Below are positions 1 through 11,852 of a DNA stretch of 64,000 nt, one piece after another. Under the pieces are notes generated by a model that searched no databases, had not been told where the DNA came from, and saw only the letters and a program-made list of their open reading frames with translations. The position numbers and the translations under genes were made by a program. Every line of letters starts with the position of its first letter. Position 1 is the first letter of the stretch. Origin of the DNA: Taxillus chinensis (Eukaryota > Streptophyta > Magnoliopsida > Santalales > Loranthaceae); contig CM042087.1 in assembly GCA_023512835.1 (NCBI GenBank), positions 13,672,853 through 13,736,852 on the forward strand. Reading direction: 5' to 3'.

Positions 1-301
1 ATCACACCTATATGAATTTACATATAAATAGTATGATAACAAGGACAATATCCAACGGGTAATTCACCACAGGGCCTAACCCCGGATCAGGTATAAGAAA
101 ACAGAACCCCTACCTTAAAGAAGATCCTCCTTGCTCCCGCGCTAAATGCCGTCCTCCCCACGCGAGATGCTCCGGCAGCAACCAGCAACTCCCCTTCCTT
201 CTCTCTCTCTAGCTCTCTCTCTCTCTACGACGGCTGCAGCAGCTGAAGAGAACCCTAAACCTAAAACAGAGGGCTTCTCCTCCTTATATAGACAACACAA
301 C

Positions 302-360
302 ATCAAAACGACGTAGTTTTGATTAAGTGAATCCCAGCATCAAAACGACGTAGTTTTGAT
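302..360 (-). promoter_or_regulatory. Duplicated ACGT-core palindrome beside the LTR TATA box
   Basis: Two identical 22-bp near-palindromes sit at 302-323 and 339-360, 37 bp apart. Each has 8-bp arms ATCAAAAC / GTTTTGAT around a GACGTA centre. They lie immediately upstream (minus strand) of TATATAAGG. ACGT cores are typical of bZIP binding sites; function here is inferred from position and repetition. Confidence 0.5.
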
Positions 361-489
361 GGAACAAGCTTAGACCTTTCCACATCTATACACACCAAAA
401 TATTCAGAATTTCAACATGGTCCTTTGGAGAAAGGTCATTAGAATGTCGAAACCAAGGGAACCATGCAAAAACATGCCTGCACGCCAAT

Positions 490-519
490 TTGCACGTGAA
501 TTCCCCAATTCACGTGCAA
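490..519. promoter_or_regulatory. Perfect inverted repeat carrying two G-boxes
   Basis: Arms of 13 bp (TTGCACGTGAATT and its exact complement) flank a CCCC loop. Each arm contains CACGTG, the G-box bound by plant bHLH and bZIP factors. It lies in the LTR U3 region. Confidence 0.45.
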
Positions 520-791
520 CTCCATATGCACTCCAAATGCTCTCAAACTTCACCCCTAGCCTCCTTGCATCATTTAGAAGACAACCACGCTTGCACGTGA
601 ATTGGACCCATATCACGTGCACCTCACATACATGTCCATTTGGCCTGAAACTTTTGTGGTAGGTAGAGGACATCATTCTAAGCATCTTTCCTTTTGCACG
701 TGAATTCATTGGAGTCCATTTACTAGGTCAAAATCGAGAAAAACTCTACTCAGGAGGCAAAACTGACTAACTCAAGGTACGGGTCCTTACA

Positions 792-1833
792 CAGCGAGAT
801 AAAATCAGCGAAGGCAAAAAAAGGGTCGGAGCGTCGAAGTGTCGGCAGGTCGGAGCGTCAGCAGGTCGAAGTGTCGGCAGCGAGGCTTCGAGGGTAGAAG
901 GGTCGGAGGTGGAAGGCGTACGGGTGCCACGGGTCGAAGGCGTCGTAGCGAGACTTCGAGGGTCGTGGGCGTCGTAAGTCGCAGGTCAAAGTGTCGGCAG
1001 CGAGGCTTCGAGGGTCGAAGGGTCTAAGGTGGAAGGCGTACGGGGGTCGAAGGGTCGAAGGTCAGAACTCAGCAGGTCAACGGGGCTTCGAGGCTTCGAG
1101 GCTTCGGGGCTTCGAGCTTCGGGACTTCGGGGCTTCGAGGCTTCGAGCTCCGGGGCTTCAAGGCTTCGGGGCTTCGAGGCTTCAGGGCTTCGAGGCTTCG
1201 AGCTTCAGGGCTTCGAGCTTCGGGGCTTCGAGGCTTCGAGCTTCGGGTCTTCGGGGCTTCGAGGCTTCGAGCTTCGGGGTCAATGGGTCGAAGTGTCGGC
1301 AGGTCAACGGTCAACGGTCAACCCCCGTTTGTTTTTTTTTTATTAACTTTTAATTACCTTTTTACCCCCACAAAAAAAATGCAAAAATGGATAACCTTCC
1401 AGGGATTGTTCAGGGAGATCCGTATTCGCCTACATAGGCATTTTGAAGAGTTTCGCATGATCACTTTTGCGGGCGGTTTGACCAGGGGCATTGACCGTCT
1501 TTTGGCAAGTTTAACTTTTTCCAACGAAAGTTGTTTTGGCCATAACTTCTTCATTTTAAGTCCGATTTGAGCTCGGTCGAGTGCGTTGGTCTCCAATTTT
1601 CATCCTCCATCACCTGGTGTTGGTCTTGGGGCGCTTCAAGGACTTGTAGCAAAAGTCATTAATTTTGAACTCCCCCATCCCTGTCAATTGTATCCATCTC
1701 GAGCAGATTGGGGTAGACCATTCCTTGGAAGTATGGGATCATTGTGGACCTGTTCAACAAGCTATATGGCATAGGCTGAAAGGTATATCAAATGGGGTTA
1801 GTATGTCCAACCCGGACAAAATAGGGTCCTACA
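792..1833 (-). repeat. Ogre/Tat 3' LTR, partial
   Basis: On minus the LTR begins with TGTAGGACCC at 1833, directly after the polypurine tract. It runs left to 792, where the Tekay-like LTR interrupts it. The visible part is 1042 bp. Positions 800-1275 are a GC-rich minisatellite and the rest is unique LTR sequence. Confidence 0.75.
800..1275. repeat. GCTTCGAGG-type minisatellite within the Ogre LTR
   Basis: From about 1080 to 1275 there are short, roughly 8-10 bp units alternating GCTTCGAGG, GCTTCGGGG and GAGCTTCGG. From 870 to 1060 a longer unit (GGCTTCGAGGGTCGAAGGGT plus a GTGGAAGGCG part) occurs twice. The tract is CpG-rich. Long open frames on both strands here are only translations of the repeat. 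Confidence 0.85.
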
Positions 1834-1848
1834 GCTGCCCCTCTTTGT
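1834..1848 (-). other. Polypurine tract of the Ogre element
   Basis: On minus it reads ACAAAGAGGGGCAGC and abuts the LTR start TGTAGG. This is the plus-strand primer position, and its sequence resembles known Ogre/Tat tracts. Confidence 0.7.
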
Positions 1849-2044
1849 GCATTGTTTGTATACAAACAGCGTACAAAGATAAAAGGGAGTCATTTTGGAC
1901 GGGTTGGAGCACTTACCTGACTTACCTAGAGGAAGAAGTGCGACGGTTAGGCTTGTCCCCGAGAGGGAAAAGGGGCTTCACAGGCCGGTGTGCTTGGATA
2001 ATACCTTGACGAGGCATCTAAGGCCGCTTGATACTGGAGATTGA

Positions 2045-2725
2045 AAGCCTACAACAATGACAGGCTTGAACTGAAAAAGAGAAAAGGCCCACAACAATGA
2101 TGGGCGTGAACTAAAAGTTGAAAGGCCCATAGCAACGATAGGCTCGAATTGAAAAATGGAAAAAGGCCCACAACAATGATGGGCTTGAATTAAAAACTGA
2201 AAGGCCCACAGCAACGATAGGCTCGAATTGAAAATTGGAAAAAGGCCCACAACAATGATAGGCTTGAATTGAAAACTGAAAGGCCCACAGCAACGATAGG
2301 CTCGAATTAAAAAATGGAAAAAGGCCCACAACAACGATGGGCTCGAATTGAAAACGGATAGCCCACAGTAACGATAGGCTTGAATTGAAAATGGATAGCC
2401 CACAGCAATGATAGGCTTAAAGTGAAAACGGGAAAGCCCACAGCAACGATAGGCTTAAAGTGAAAATGGAAAAGCCCACAGCAACAATAGGCTTAAACGG
2501 AAAAATGAAAGGCCCACTGCAACAATAGGCTTGAATTGAAAATGGAAAGCCCACAGCAACGATAGGCTTAAAGTGAAAACGGGAAAGCCCACAGCAACGA
2601 TAGGCTTAAAGTGAAAATGGAAAAGCCCACAGCAACGATAGGCTTAAATTGCAAATGGATAGCCTACAGCAACGATAGGCTTGAATTGAAAATAAATAGC
2701 CCACAGCAACGATAGGCTTGAATTG
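2045..2725. repeat. Tandem repeat in the Ogre 3' UTR, about 37-41 bp unit
   Basis: Roughly 17-18 units carry the core GCCCACAGCAACGATAGGCT followed by an A-rich spacer. In the first half (to about 2340) units alternate between about 38 and 41 bp (spacers ending GAAAG or GGAAAAAG) and two sequence types, giving a dimer of about 79 bp. The second half is mostly about 37-bp monomers. Ogre 3' UTR repeats are known seeds of satellite DNA. Confidence 0.85.
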
Positions 2726-3782
2726 GGAAGACTTGTTGGAGACACCAAATGGTATTTGGGAAAATGTTTTAAGGAATTGGGGAGTTTGGGAAGTAACCCA
2801 ATTTAAGCTCCCTCTACGAGTTCACTCAAGGAGATCGCTCTACGAGGTGACCCAAAATGAGAAAAATTTGTCAATTGCCGAAAGGGATGCGTTTAGAGCT
2901 TGGGGAAATTGCAGAGGAAGAGTTGTACAGTTAAAGAAAGCTAGGATAGCTTGAAGAGAAGTTTGCTGAATATGAGCTCCTAGGATCTCCAGAGGCAGCA
3001 ACATTCCTGCAATTACAGAGTATTGAATGTATGCCAATGATGCATGGAATGCAATGTGTTGTATGCAGGGATGCATAAACCTCAACTTGTGGTGAAATAT
3101 GATGCAATGTGATGCTATGCGATGTATGCATTGAATGGCACGTGATGTATTACTGAGGGTTTAACCAGGGCTAGAGATCTATCTCAATGTTGTTGGAGTG
3201 GTTGGCCAACATTCAACCTGTTGGGGAACAACGTTCTCTTTGGATGGAAAGTCCGTCCTGTCTTTGCTGGGGAACTCCCTGTTGTGCATGCAGGGTATGT
3301 TAAATTTCACTTCGCCATATTGAGGACCTTGATTTGACGGCTTCTCTAGGGATAGTGATATCTCGTAGAGATATGAGTACTCCGAGTTGGGGGCTTTAAG
3401 TTGTTTGGGGATTTTGAGCTTGGCCCTACTCATAAGGTAATGCTAGAAGAGCTTACTGGGGATTTAAGATGTTCTACTTAAATGTGAAATGAAGACGATG
3501 TAACATGATTAAAGAGATAAAAAGATTTTTGCTGGTTTAATTCCACAAAACATATTTATATCATAAAAAGTGTCCTGTTGTCATAATCTGATAAACAGAA
3601 TCGCAAGTTTTTAAAAGCATAATGCACAAATTTGATTCGAGCGTGCCGCAGGTTTGACCAAGTCTTCCACTGTTTGCAGTCGCTGTTTTTGGATGATGTT
3701 GTCGCTACTGCTTGCAACGGACCCTATTTGTTGTGGTCCTGATCCTTTCAGATTCTGACTGATTTCACCCTTCAAGATTTAT

Positions 3783-3916
3783 TGTTGGCTTTGTATTTTA
3801 CCCTTGGTGCCCTTTCGGGTTTTCACCAAGTCCGCCTTTGTTTTCTTTTTTGTCTTTTGTTGGAGCTTTGTATTTTACCCTTGGTGCCCTTTTGGGTTTT
3901 CACCAAGTCCGCTCAT
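3783..3916. repeat. Two direct copies of a block of about 47 bp
   Basis: The block runs from GCTTTGTATTTTACCC through TTTTCACCAAGTCCG. It appears at about 3788-3835 and again at about 3864-3912, separated by a T-rich spacer, just downstream (minus) of the integrase stop. Confidence 0.7.
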
Positions 3917-3951
3917 TACGGGAATGAGAATCTTGTTGGGAGACATGAGAG

Positions 3952-6900
3952 TTAAGCATAAAACTTTTTGACGGTGTCACTATTCACTGGATTAGGAAGC
4001 TCATCTCTGTCCATTTTGGCAAGGATCAATGCGCCTCCCGAGAATGCTTTTTTCATAACATATGGGCCTTCATAATTGGGAGTCCACTTTCCTCGATGGT
4101 CATGCTGGATTGGCAAGATCTTCTTGAGGACAAGATCACCCTCTTGAAAGATTCTGGGCTTCACCTTTTTATTGTAATTGTTCATCATTCTCTGTTGATA
4201 CAGCTGTTCTCTGCAAAGCGCTGCAGGCGCTTGCCCTCAATTAAATTCAACTGCTCAAAACGACTTTGGGCCCATTCTGCTTCTTCGAGCTGAGTATCCT
4301 TAAGTACTCGGAGGGAAGGTATCTCCACTTCGACCGGTAGGACTGCTTCCATGCCATAGACCAAAGAAAATGGAGTTGCCCCAGTCGATGTACGCACTGA
4401 GGTACGATAAGCATGCAAAGCGTAAGGTAGCTTCTCGTGCCAATCTTTGTACGTTTTGGTCATCTTTCTGATAATGTTCTTGATGTTCTTGTTGGCTGCC
4501 TCGACTGCTCCATTCATCTTTGGGCGATAGGGGGTCGAGTTGCGGTGTTGAATTTTGTATGTTTCGCACAACCTCCCTATCATCCAGTTGTTCAAATTGG
4601 CAGCATTGTCCGTTATGATCTGCTCGGGAAGACCATATCGGCATATGATGTTGTTCCGTATAAATCGAAGTACCACAGCTTGTGTGACATTAGCGTATGA
4701 TGCTGCTTCTACCCACTTGGTGAAGTAATCAATGGCTACCAAAATGAAACGATGACCATTAGACGCTTTTGGAGATATTGGTCCGATAACGTCAATGCCC
4801 CAAAGTGAGAACGGCCACGGGGAGACCATCACGTGTAGTTTGGACGGCAGTACTTGAATCTTGTTGCCATAGATTTGACACTTGAGGCATTTGCGCACAT
4901 ATTCAATGCAATCTTTTTCCATGGTAACCCAATAGTAGCCCATTCGCATGATTTGTCTTGTTAATGCATGTCCGTTTGCATGTGAACCGCATTCCCCTTC
5001 GTGCACTTCTTTCATTATCTGTATTGACTCTTCTTTTGCCACACACCGCAGTAATACCATATCATGGTTTCTCTTATACAGAAGCGAGCCATCGAATATA
5101 ATAACTGGACGCTGACCTTGGGATATTTCTCTTATCAGATTCAGTGGCCTTTGCTGGGTATTCTTGCTTAAGCAAATATTGTTTGACGTCCTCAAACCAA
5201 GGTTTTTCTTCAGTATGTCCTTCAATGGCCATGCAATGTGCAGGAGCATCTTGTATACGGATATCGAAAGACTGAACTTCCAACTTTGTGTTTAGTCGAA
5301 GGAGGGAGGCTAGAGTTGCCAGCGCGTCAGGGAGCTGGTTGTATTCCCTGGGCATATGCTCAAATGTGATGTCTTCAAATTGCTCGGCTAACTCTGCAAC
5401 GTGCTTCCGATATGGGATTAATTTATGATTTCGAGTCTCCCATTCACCCCTTACTTGAAAAATGATGAGTGCCGAATCGCCGAACACTCATAATTTTTGA
5501 TTCCTTTGTGAATGGCTTCTTGAAGTCCCATCACACAAGCCTCATACTCTGCCACATTGTTTGTACAAGGGAAGGTTAGCTTTGCTGCCATGGGGAAATG
5601 TTTGCCTTTTGGGGATATCAGGATGGCCCCAACACTGTGACCTACGAGACTAGAGGCTCCATCGAACCACATCGTCCATATGTCTGATACTTCGGCCGAA
5701 ATGTTGTTAATGTGCTCATCTGGGAAGCCAATAGTCATGGGCTCAAAGTCTTCCAGCGCTCTATCTGCCAGATAGTCGGCTATCGCACTTCCTTTTATGG
5801 CTTTTTGAGGTACGTAGATGATATCGTACTCCGATCGGATCAACTGCCATTTGGCGATTCTTCCAAAAATGGATGGTTTTTCCAAGAGATATTTGAGCGA
5901 ATCATGCCTTGAAATCAGCCATGTAGTATGATAAAGAGTGTATTGCCTCAATCTTCTCGTTATCCAGACAAGAGCACAGCATGTCTTCTCCAAGGGCGTG
6001 TAGTTTTCTTCATTGATGGTGAATTTCTTGCTGAGGTAATAAATGGCCTGCTCCTTCTTGCCTGTAGAATCATGTTACCCCAAGACACAACCCATCGCTG
6101 ACTCCTGAACGGTCAAGTATAAGATCAGAGGTCTATCCGGTGCTGGTGGGATCAAAATGGGTGGATTAGACAGATATTGTTTGATCTTGTCAAAAGCTTC
6201 TTGACATTTGTCATTCCAAATTTCTGGGTTGTTCTTTCGTAAAGTCTTGAAAATGGGTTCACATGTGGCTGTCAGCTGGGAAATAAATCGGGCAATATAA
6301 TTCAGTCGCCCTAGGAATCCTCTAACCTCCTTGATAGTCCGTGGTGGCGGCATCTCTTGGATAGCTCAAACTTTATCTGGATCGATTTCCACTCCTTTTT
6401 GGCTCACAATGAAACCCAACAGTTTTCCCGACATGGCTCCGAAAGTGCACTTTTAGGGGTTCAATTTCAATTGATATTTCCGTAGCCTGTTGAAGAGCTT
6501 GCGGAGTACTTCGATATGATCTTCAGTGCTTCGAGATTTGGCTATCATGTCGTCCACATATACCTCGACTTTTTTATGCATCATGTCGTGGAATAGGGTC
6601 ACCATGGCTCACTGATAGGTTGCCCCTGCATTCCTCAGGCCAAAAGGCATCACGTTATAGCAAAAGGTGCCCCAAAGTGTCGTGAATGTGGTCCTGTCTT
6701 TGTGTTCGGGGGCCATACGAATTTGATTATAGCCCGAGAAACCATCCATGAAGGAGAATAGGGCATGTTTTGCTGTATTATCCACTACGGTATCAATATG
6801 AGGAAGCGGGAAGTTGTCTTTCGGACTGGCCCAATTCAGATCTCTATAGTCGACACACATGCGTACTTTGCCTCCTTTCTTTGGTACTGGTACAACATTA

Positions 6901-7410
6901 GCGACCCATTCTGGATAGTGGGAGACACTTAGGAAACCTGCATCCCATTGCTTTTTGACTTCTTCTTTAATCTTTAGTATCATCTCTGGCCTCATTCTTC
7001 GCAATTTCTGCCGTACTGGCTTGCACTCTGGCTTCACGGGTATGTGATGTTGCACTATATCTGTGTCTAACCTGGGCATATCTTGGTATGACCATGCAAA
7101 AATGTCGATGTAGCTTCTTAACAGCTCGATTAACTTCCTCCTGATGTCGGTAGCTATCAAAGACCCCACCCTCAATTCTTTTGGTTTGGCTGTCGTCCCC
7201 AAATTCACTGTTTCTACTGGGTCTTCACTTGGAACAGATAAACGGTCTTCCCTTTCCAATAGGCATATAATCTCCCCTGGTAGCTCAGGTGTCTCTTCTA
7301 TCTCATTCTCATCAGCTTCAAACACGGGCTGCTCCCAGTTTGGACTTTGGTCAAACCTTTGGCGTCTCATTTTGCTTTCGCATACTATGTTTTCATTGAC
7401 ATTGTGATAC
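3952..7410 (-). pseudogene. pol: Ogre/Tat pol: reverse transcriptase, RNase H, second RNase H, integrase (degenerate)
   Basis: In order on minus: a linker, then RT (about 7100-6500) with FAWSYQDMP, VPVPKKGGKVRMCVDYRDLN, PFGLRNAGATYQ and the YVDD box near 6556. RNase H follows (about 6100-5850), then an archaeal-type second RNase H (about 5700-5290; WFDGASS, NNVAEYEA). Integrase (about 5130-3952) has an HHCC zinc finger (HEGECGSH...CLKC), the DDE residues (GIDVIGP, ITDNAAN, GAVEAANK) and a C-terminal domain ending at 3952. Breaks: in-frame stops near 6607, 6457, 6383 and 6070; frameshifts near 5490, 5130 and 4190. The reading frame fits the predicted intron acceptor at 7411. Non-functional as it stands. 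Confidence 0.85.
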
Positions 7411-7585
7411 CTGTTTATAAGAGAATGACAAGTTGGTAACCAAATATGATATGCATATGTGATGAATGGAATGCACCATGAAAGATTTGAAAAACACATT
7501 TTATTGGAAGGTTTAAGGAAAAACAAATGTTCACAGCTTCAAAGTACATAGAATACATTAAACCCCAGCAACCCGTAAGCATTAC
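7411..7585 (-). other. Predicted intron between Ogre protease and RT
   Basis: On minus the donor is ATAAT|GTAATG (intron starts 7585) and the acceptor TTATAAACAG|GTATCAC (intron ends 7411), 175 nt. Joining restores the frame: the protease tail ...LPIM runs into YHNVNEN... of the RT exon. An intron at this place is an established Ogre feature; these exact sites are my prediction. Confidence 0.55.
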
Positions 7586-10500
7586 ATTATGGGGAGGTCC
7601 AGGATGGTCTAATTGTTCAAAGGCTGGTTGGGATCCTCTCGCACTAAATGAACCATCTCACTTGGTGCATGCTCATTTATGTCCAGTACGGCTACAGTCC
7701 CCATCTTGGGCTCAGGTTGGCTCTTGTGGATAAACCCTCCACTTCGGAATGTAACATTCAAAGGGGGAAAGCTTCTCCTTTATTCTTGTACTGGCCTTTT
7801 CTGCAATCTTGCCATTCTGACTTCCCTCTTCTTGATAGCTTCTCTCTGTCTATCAGCTTTTGTAGGGACATAGCCTAGCCCAAACTTTTCGGTATTTTCT
7901 CGGATGGTCAGGGGTTTCTGAATCCCCTGAGCTGTCAGGCCTAATCCTTGCCCCGGTTTGTACCCCTGTTTGATCATAGTGGCTGCAACCATTTTTGCTG
8001 CCTTCGAGAGACGATGGTCTGGGGCTGAAGCGACGTTCACCATCTCAAAAGCCCGATAGGAGCATTCTGGCACATCTTCATTGCTTTCAACATAAGGGAC
8101 TGATGCCGGTTTGGTGACGAGGAAACTTGTCTCTCCAGAGATGCAGATGAGCTGGTCCCCCATTACAAACTTCATCTTTTGGTGGAGATCGGACGGCACC
8201 CCTTGCCATGTGGATCCAGGGTCTTCCGCAAACAAATTGTAATATGGAGTGATGTCCATTACCTGAAATTCCACCGTAAAAGTAGTTGGCTTAATCATGA
8301 GTGGAATATCCAGTGTTCGCACCACGTCACGCTTTCCTCCATCGAATGCCCGTACCTTCATCGTACAGGGACGCATATAGGACATGTCAATTGGAAGTTG
8401 CTGCAGTATATGCAAGGGCATAATGTTCAAGGCCGAGCCGTTGTCAATAAGTACACGGGCTATGGTGTGCTCCTTGCATTTGACCGTGATGTGCAAAGCT
8501 TTTATGTGCCCTTTTCCTTCTTGGGGTAGCTCATCATCTCCAAAGCTAATTACGTTATTCAGGATGAGGTTACTGGTGAGTCCATCCACATTCGCGACTG
8601 AGATGGTTGGAGGAACGTAGGCTTGGCTTAGAACCTTCAGCAGTGCTTCCCGGTGAGGTTGGGAATCCATCATTAATGAGAGTAAGGAGATGCGAGCCGG
8701 TTGCCGACTTAATTGATCCACAATATTATACTCGCTCTGCTTCATGAGTTTCAGAAATTCTGTGGTTTCTTCTTCAGTGATCGGTGTTCCCTTCTTTGTT
8801 GCTTCTAGTGTAGGCTCAATGTCTTGTTCTACAGCTTTTTCTTTCCTTGCTTTGTCAACTATCTCAGGGGCGTAAGCCCGACCGCTCCTGGTCTTCTTTT
8901 CTGCTATAGCGGCTCCCTGAACTACCTCACAGTTATAGTTCCACGGGACTGCATTATCCGTCTTGTAGGGGAAAGGGGCAGGCACCCGTATGGTGAGAGG
9001 TGTGATTCCATGAGGCAGTAGCGGGATTTCTGGAGTCTTGACATTCAAGACAAGGGGGGTTGGCACCGATGACGGTGTGTATGACACGTCTCTTTGAATC
9101 ATGTGGCTTTGATTGCCTATCTCTTCCATGGAGAATTCGATCATCCTTTGGTCCATGAGTTTTTGCACCACCTCAGAAAACTCAGTACATTCTGTGATGT
9201 CATGTCCCCGTGACATCTTGTGATAAGGGCATTGTTTTTCCCCATCTGTTCCTTTCCCTGCCTTTGGGGCGTCTTTAGCCGACATATATCCATGCTCCGT
9301 AATCAGAGTAAACAAATACATTTTCTCCATTTGTACTTGAGAGAACCTTTCCCGCCGCCCTTCCTTCTCGATACTAGCAACATTGTTGGAGTGTTCTGGG
9401 AGAGGATTGTTGTTCACATTTGGTGTCCCAGCCAGTGCGGAAAAATCCAGCCACTTTGTGTCCTTTAATGCCTGAACCTTCCTTTTGAAGGTGATACAGT
9501 TTTCGATATCATGTCCAGCTCCACCTGCATGATATTCACACCTGGCATCCGGCTTGTACAAGGCCGGGGGAGGAGTCTTTATTTCTCCCAAGGGTATAGG
9601 GGTTACCATCCTTGCTTCTAAAAGCTTGGGGTATAGTTCGGTATATGTCTTTGGGATCGGGTCAAACTCTTGTCGTGGTCGACGAGAAGCCTGATTCGCT
9701 CCTGCTTGCTAGGTCGGGGCCCTTGGTTGCCCCTGTCCTTGGAATGCTACTCCTGGTCCTTCCTGAGTTGCTGGCCTTGATTGCTCTGGGTATGGCGCTC
9801 TCGGTTGAAATGAGTTAGGTACCATTGAGTATGGAAATGGGACGCCTCCTTGCGGCAGGTATGGCATGAATTGGGGAGATGGAGCAGGTGCAGCATAAGA
9901 AGCTACCGGTGACCCTCTGTAGCACACTGGCGCTTGGTAGAACGTTGGTTGTATTGACTGGTGTGATGGGTATACCAAGTTGGTTTCATTTTCCTTCTTT
10001 TTCGCTGGTAGTTGAAACCGTTTTGATGCCTCAGCTGCATCACCCTTTAGCTTTCCTCCTTTAATTCCACTCTCCACACGTTCACCGGATGCAACCAAGT
10101 CTGCGAAACTGTTGGAGACATTACCGATCAACTTCTCATAGTAGACACCTTTTAGTGTGTTGATAAAAAGGGTAGTGAGTTCTCTTTCGGTAAGGGGAGG
10201 TTGGACCTCCACAGCTGCCTCTCTCCATCTTCGTGCATAATCTTTGAAATTCTCTTCGGATCCCTTCTCCATAGACTGCAGGGTTAGTCGATCCAGTGCC
10301 AGCTCGGTGACATGTTTGTACTGTGCCAAGAAGGAAGTAGCTAATTCCTTCCATGTCTTAATGCGGTTTCCATTCAGTTGAAAATACCAGCGAAGGGATG
10401 CCCCAGTTAGGCTTTCCTGGAAACAATGCATGAGGAGCTTGTCTTCACCAGCATAAGCGGCCATCTTTTGACAATACATGGCCAGATGTGTCCTCGGACA

Positions 10501-10977
10501 TCGGGTCCCGTTGAACTTTTCAAACTCTGGCATTTTGAATTTTGGTGGTAGCACCACCCCAGGGACTAAGCATAAGTCTTGCGGGCTGGTCATGCCATAG
10601 CTGTCCATGCCTTCTACGGCTTTCAATCTTTCCTCGAGTCGGCATAGAGCAGGAGACTCAACATTTTCCTGAGGAGCTGGGGAACCCATCACTTCCATTA
10701 CATTTCCTGGTGTGGGCATAGTGAAATGAGTTTGATTTGGGGTTGGAGGTTGTGCCATAGCAGGATGGTATGTGGGTGCCTGGCTTGGAGCCAGGTTGGG
10801 TGACTGAACGGCCTCCTGCCCTTGCTCTTGATGGTGATTGATAGTTCTCCCTATCGGGGTTCTTCCTCTTTCCTCAGTCAATTTTGTGAGCATTTCCATA
10901 ATTACAGACATTTGCCCCTGTAGGGTTTGTTGTGACTGTTCCAACCCCATGAGTCTGTTCTCTGTTTCTTCTGCCAT
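7586..10977 (-). pseudogene. gag-pro: Ogre/Tat gag-pro with G-patch (degenerate)
   Basis: One frame runs on minus from the ATG at 10977. Gag occupies about residues 1-420 (retrotransposon gag core with SLTGASLRWYFQL and ENFKDYARRWREAA). A His/Cys cluster follows (CEYHAGGAGHDIENC), then the aspartic protease with the active-site variant DNGSALN near 8440, a G-patch (GYKPGQGLGL) near 7955, and a tail up to the intron donor. Stops interrupt the same frame at 9707-9709 (gag/pro boundary), 7777-7779 and about 7610. The usual hydrophobic RPW block of the protease C-terminus is replaced by FAEDPGSTWQ, suggesting decay. A functional readthrough at 9707 is possible but untested. Confidence 0.8.
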
Positions 10978-11260
10978 TGGCTGCGGTTGAGGTATTTGAT
11001 TGCGCCGGGATCTGAGATTGTAAGAGTGCGCAATCCTGGAGGGAGGCTGTTACCCACCTAGGTACAAGGGAACTTTTATTTGATTTTTCATTTGATATGC
11101 ATGTATGCATGAATGTCTATGCAGAGGGTTAAAGAAACAAACAACTTTATTGCAAACAAAACACACAATATAAACACTCAATGCAAACGTACAATGCTGA
11201 AATGCCATGTAAAATGAAAGCTATCACTACGTGATCTTAAGGCATTCTTCCAGTCATCTC
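10978..11260 (-). other. Spacer between Ogre ORF1 and gag
   Basis: About 280 bp, AT-rich. No coding frame, RNA gene or repeat is recognised. Confidence 0.5.
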
Positions 11261-11852
11261 CTAAGGAGCACGACGTTTCTTTCTCTGGGGTGGTCGTTTA
11301 CCTGCTTCCTCCCTCTGCTTCATTATCGTCTCAATCTGTTTTTCCCTCAGCTGCAGCCTTTGAAGAGCTCCTTCTAGAGATGCTTCTAGCCTCTGGACCT
11401 GCTGCCTTAAAGTTTGATTCTCTTGGAGGATAGCCTTCATGTCTGAAGTTAGCTGTGGCTTGTGTTGTGCCCTCCAAGATATGTATGATGGGAAAACACC
11501 AGGTTTTGAACTGTTGGGTTGAATCTTGTGTGGTGTGGACCATGCTTGATATATCTTCTTGCCTTCTTTTGTGAGCATGGTTCTGCTATAAGTGAAGTCA
11601 CACTCTTCCATGCCAAAGAGCACGGGAATAATCTGATGACGCCCCACTTGTCTTCCCACCTGCAGTGGTGCATATGCAGTTCCTCCCAGGGACCTAAAAG
11701 TGGAACCCAATTGTAGTCCCCGTAGCTATATGTCAGGAGACCACTGGCATCCAAGGAGCAGTCCAGGTAATGTCAGCTTCTGTGAGGTTCCCCAACTTCT
11801 TTTTCCAGCTTTGAAAGTCTTTTGGTAGGCTCCACTTACTGAGCAGGCTCAT
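11261..11852 (-). pseudogene. Ogre accessory ORF1 (DUF7745-like), truncated and frameshifted
   Basis: On minus, from an ATG at 11852, the conserved W..PW region appears (LTEADITWTAPW), then after a frameshift near 11745 the block YSYGDYNWVPLLGPW. A further frame holds GTAYAPLQVGRQVG and ECDFTYSR, then a heptad-rich segment (QENQTLRQQVQRLE...) likely to form a coiled coil, then a basic tail. This resembles the protein encoded ahead of gag in Ogre/Tat elements, whose function is unknown. The N-terminal part of the family is missing because the element is cut near 11855. The family name is from memory of motif patterns. Confidence 0.6.

Larger units (their letters stand above)
1..791 (-). repeat. 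Tekay-like chromovirus LTR, cut by the window start
   Basis: Minus-oriented LTR whose 5' end (TGTAAGGACCCGTACC on minus) lies at 791. It matches the LTR starting at 50511, so it is the same subfamily. On minus, in order: G-box inverted repeat (490-519), two ACGT palindromes (339-360, 302-323), a TATA box just beyond (about 290-299), a predicted splice donor AAG|GTAGGG with the intron starting at 113, and one arm of the conserved hairpin (7-17). No polypurine tract follows 791, so this is a solo LTR or the 5' LTR of an element lying to the left. It is inserted in the Ogre LTR. The candidate target duplication is CAGCG (792-796); its partner lies outside the window. Confidence 0.75.
1834..3951 (-). 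other. Ogre 3' untranslated region
   Basis: About 2.1 kb between the integrase stop (3952) and the PPT, with no credible gene. It contains a minisatellite (2045-2725), roughly 1 kb of unremarkable AT-rich sequence (2726-3780), and a duplicated block (3783-3916). Confidence 0.7.

Noticed and set aside
1069..1353. Long open frames on both strands in the GCTTCGAGG tract
   Set aside because: They are translations of a short tandem repeat and are repetitive in all frames.
1978..2403. Repetitive open frame that looks like a multi-pass membrane protein
   Set aside because: It is a readout of the Ogre 3' UTR minisatellite; units vary in length and break the frame elsewhere.
2045..2725. CRISPR-like repeat array
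   Set aside because: There are no unique spacers: the intervals between cores are themselves repeated, and the context is a plant retrotransposon.
9707..9709. Programmed readthrough at the Ogre gag/pro stop
   Set aside because: The copy has many other stops and no flanking readthrough signal is evident, so ordinary decay is the simpler reading.
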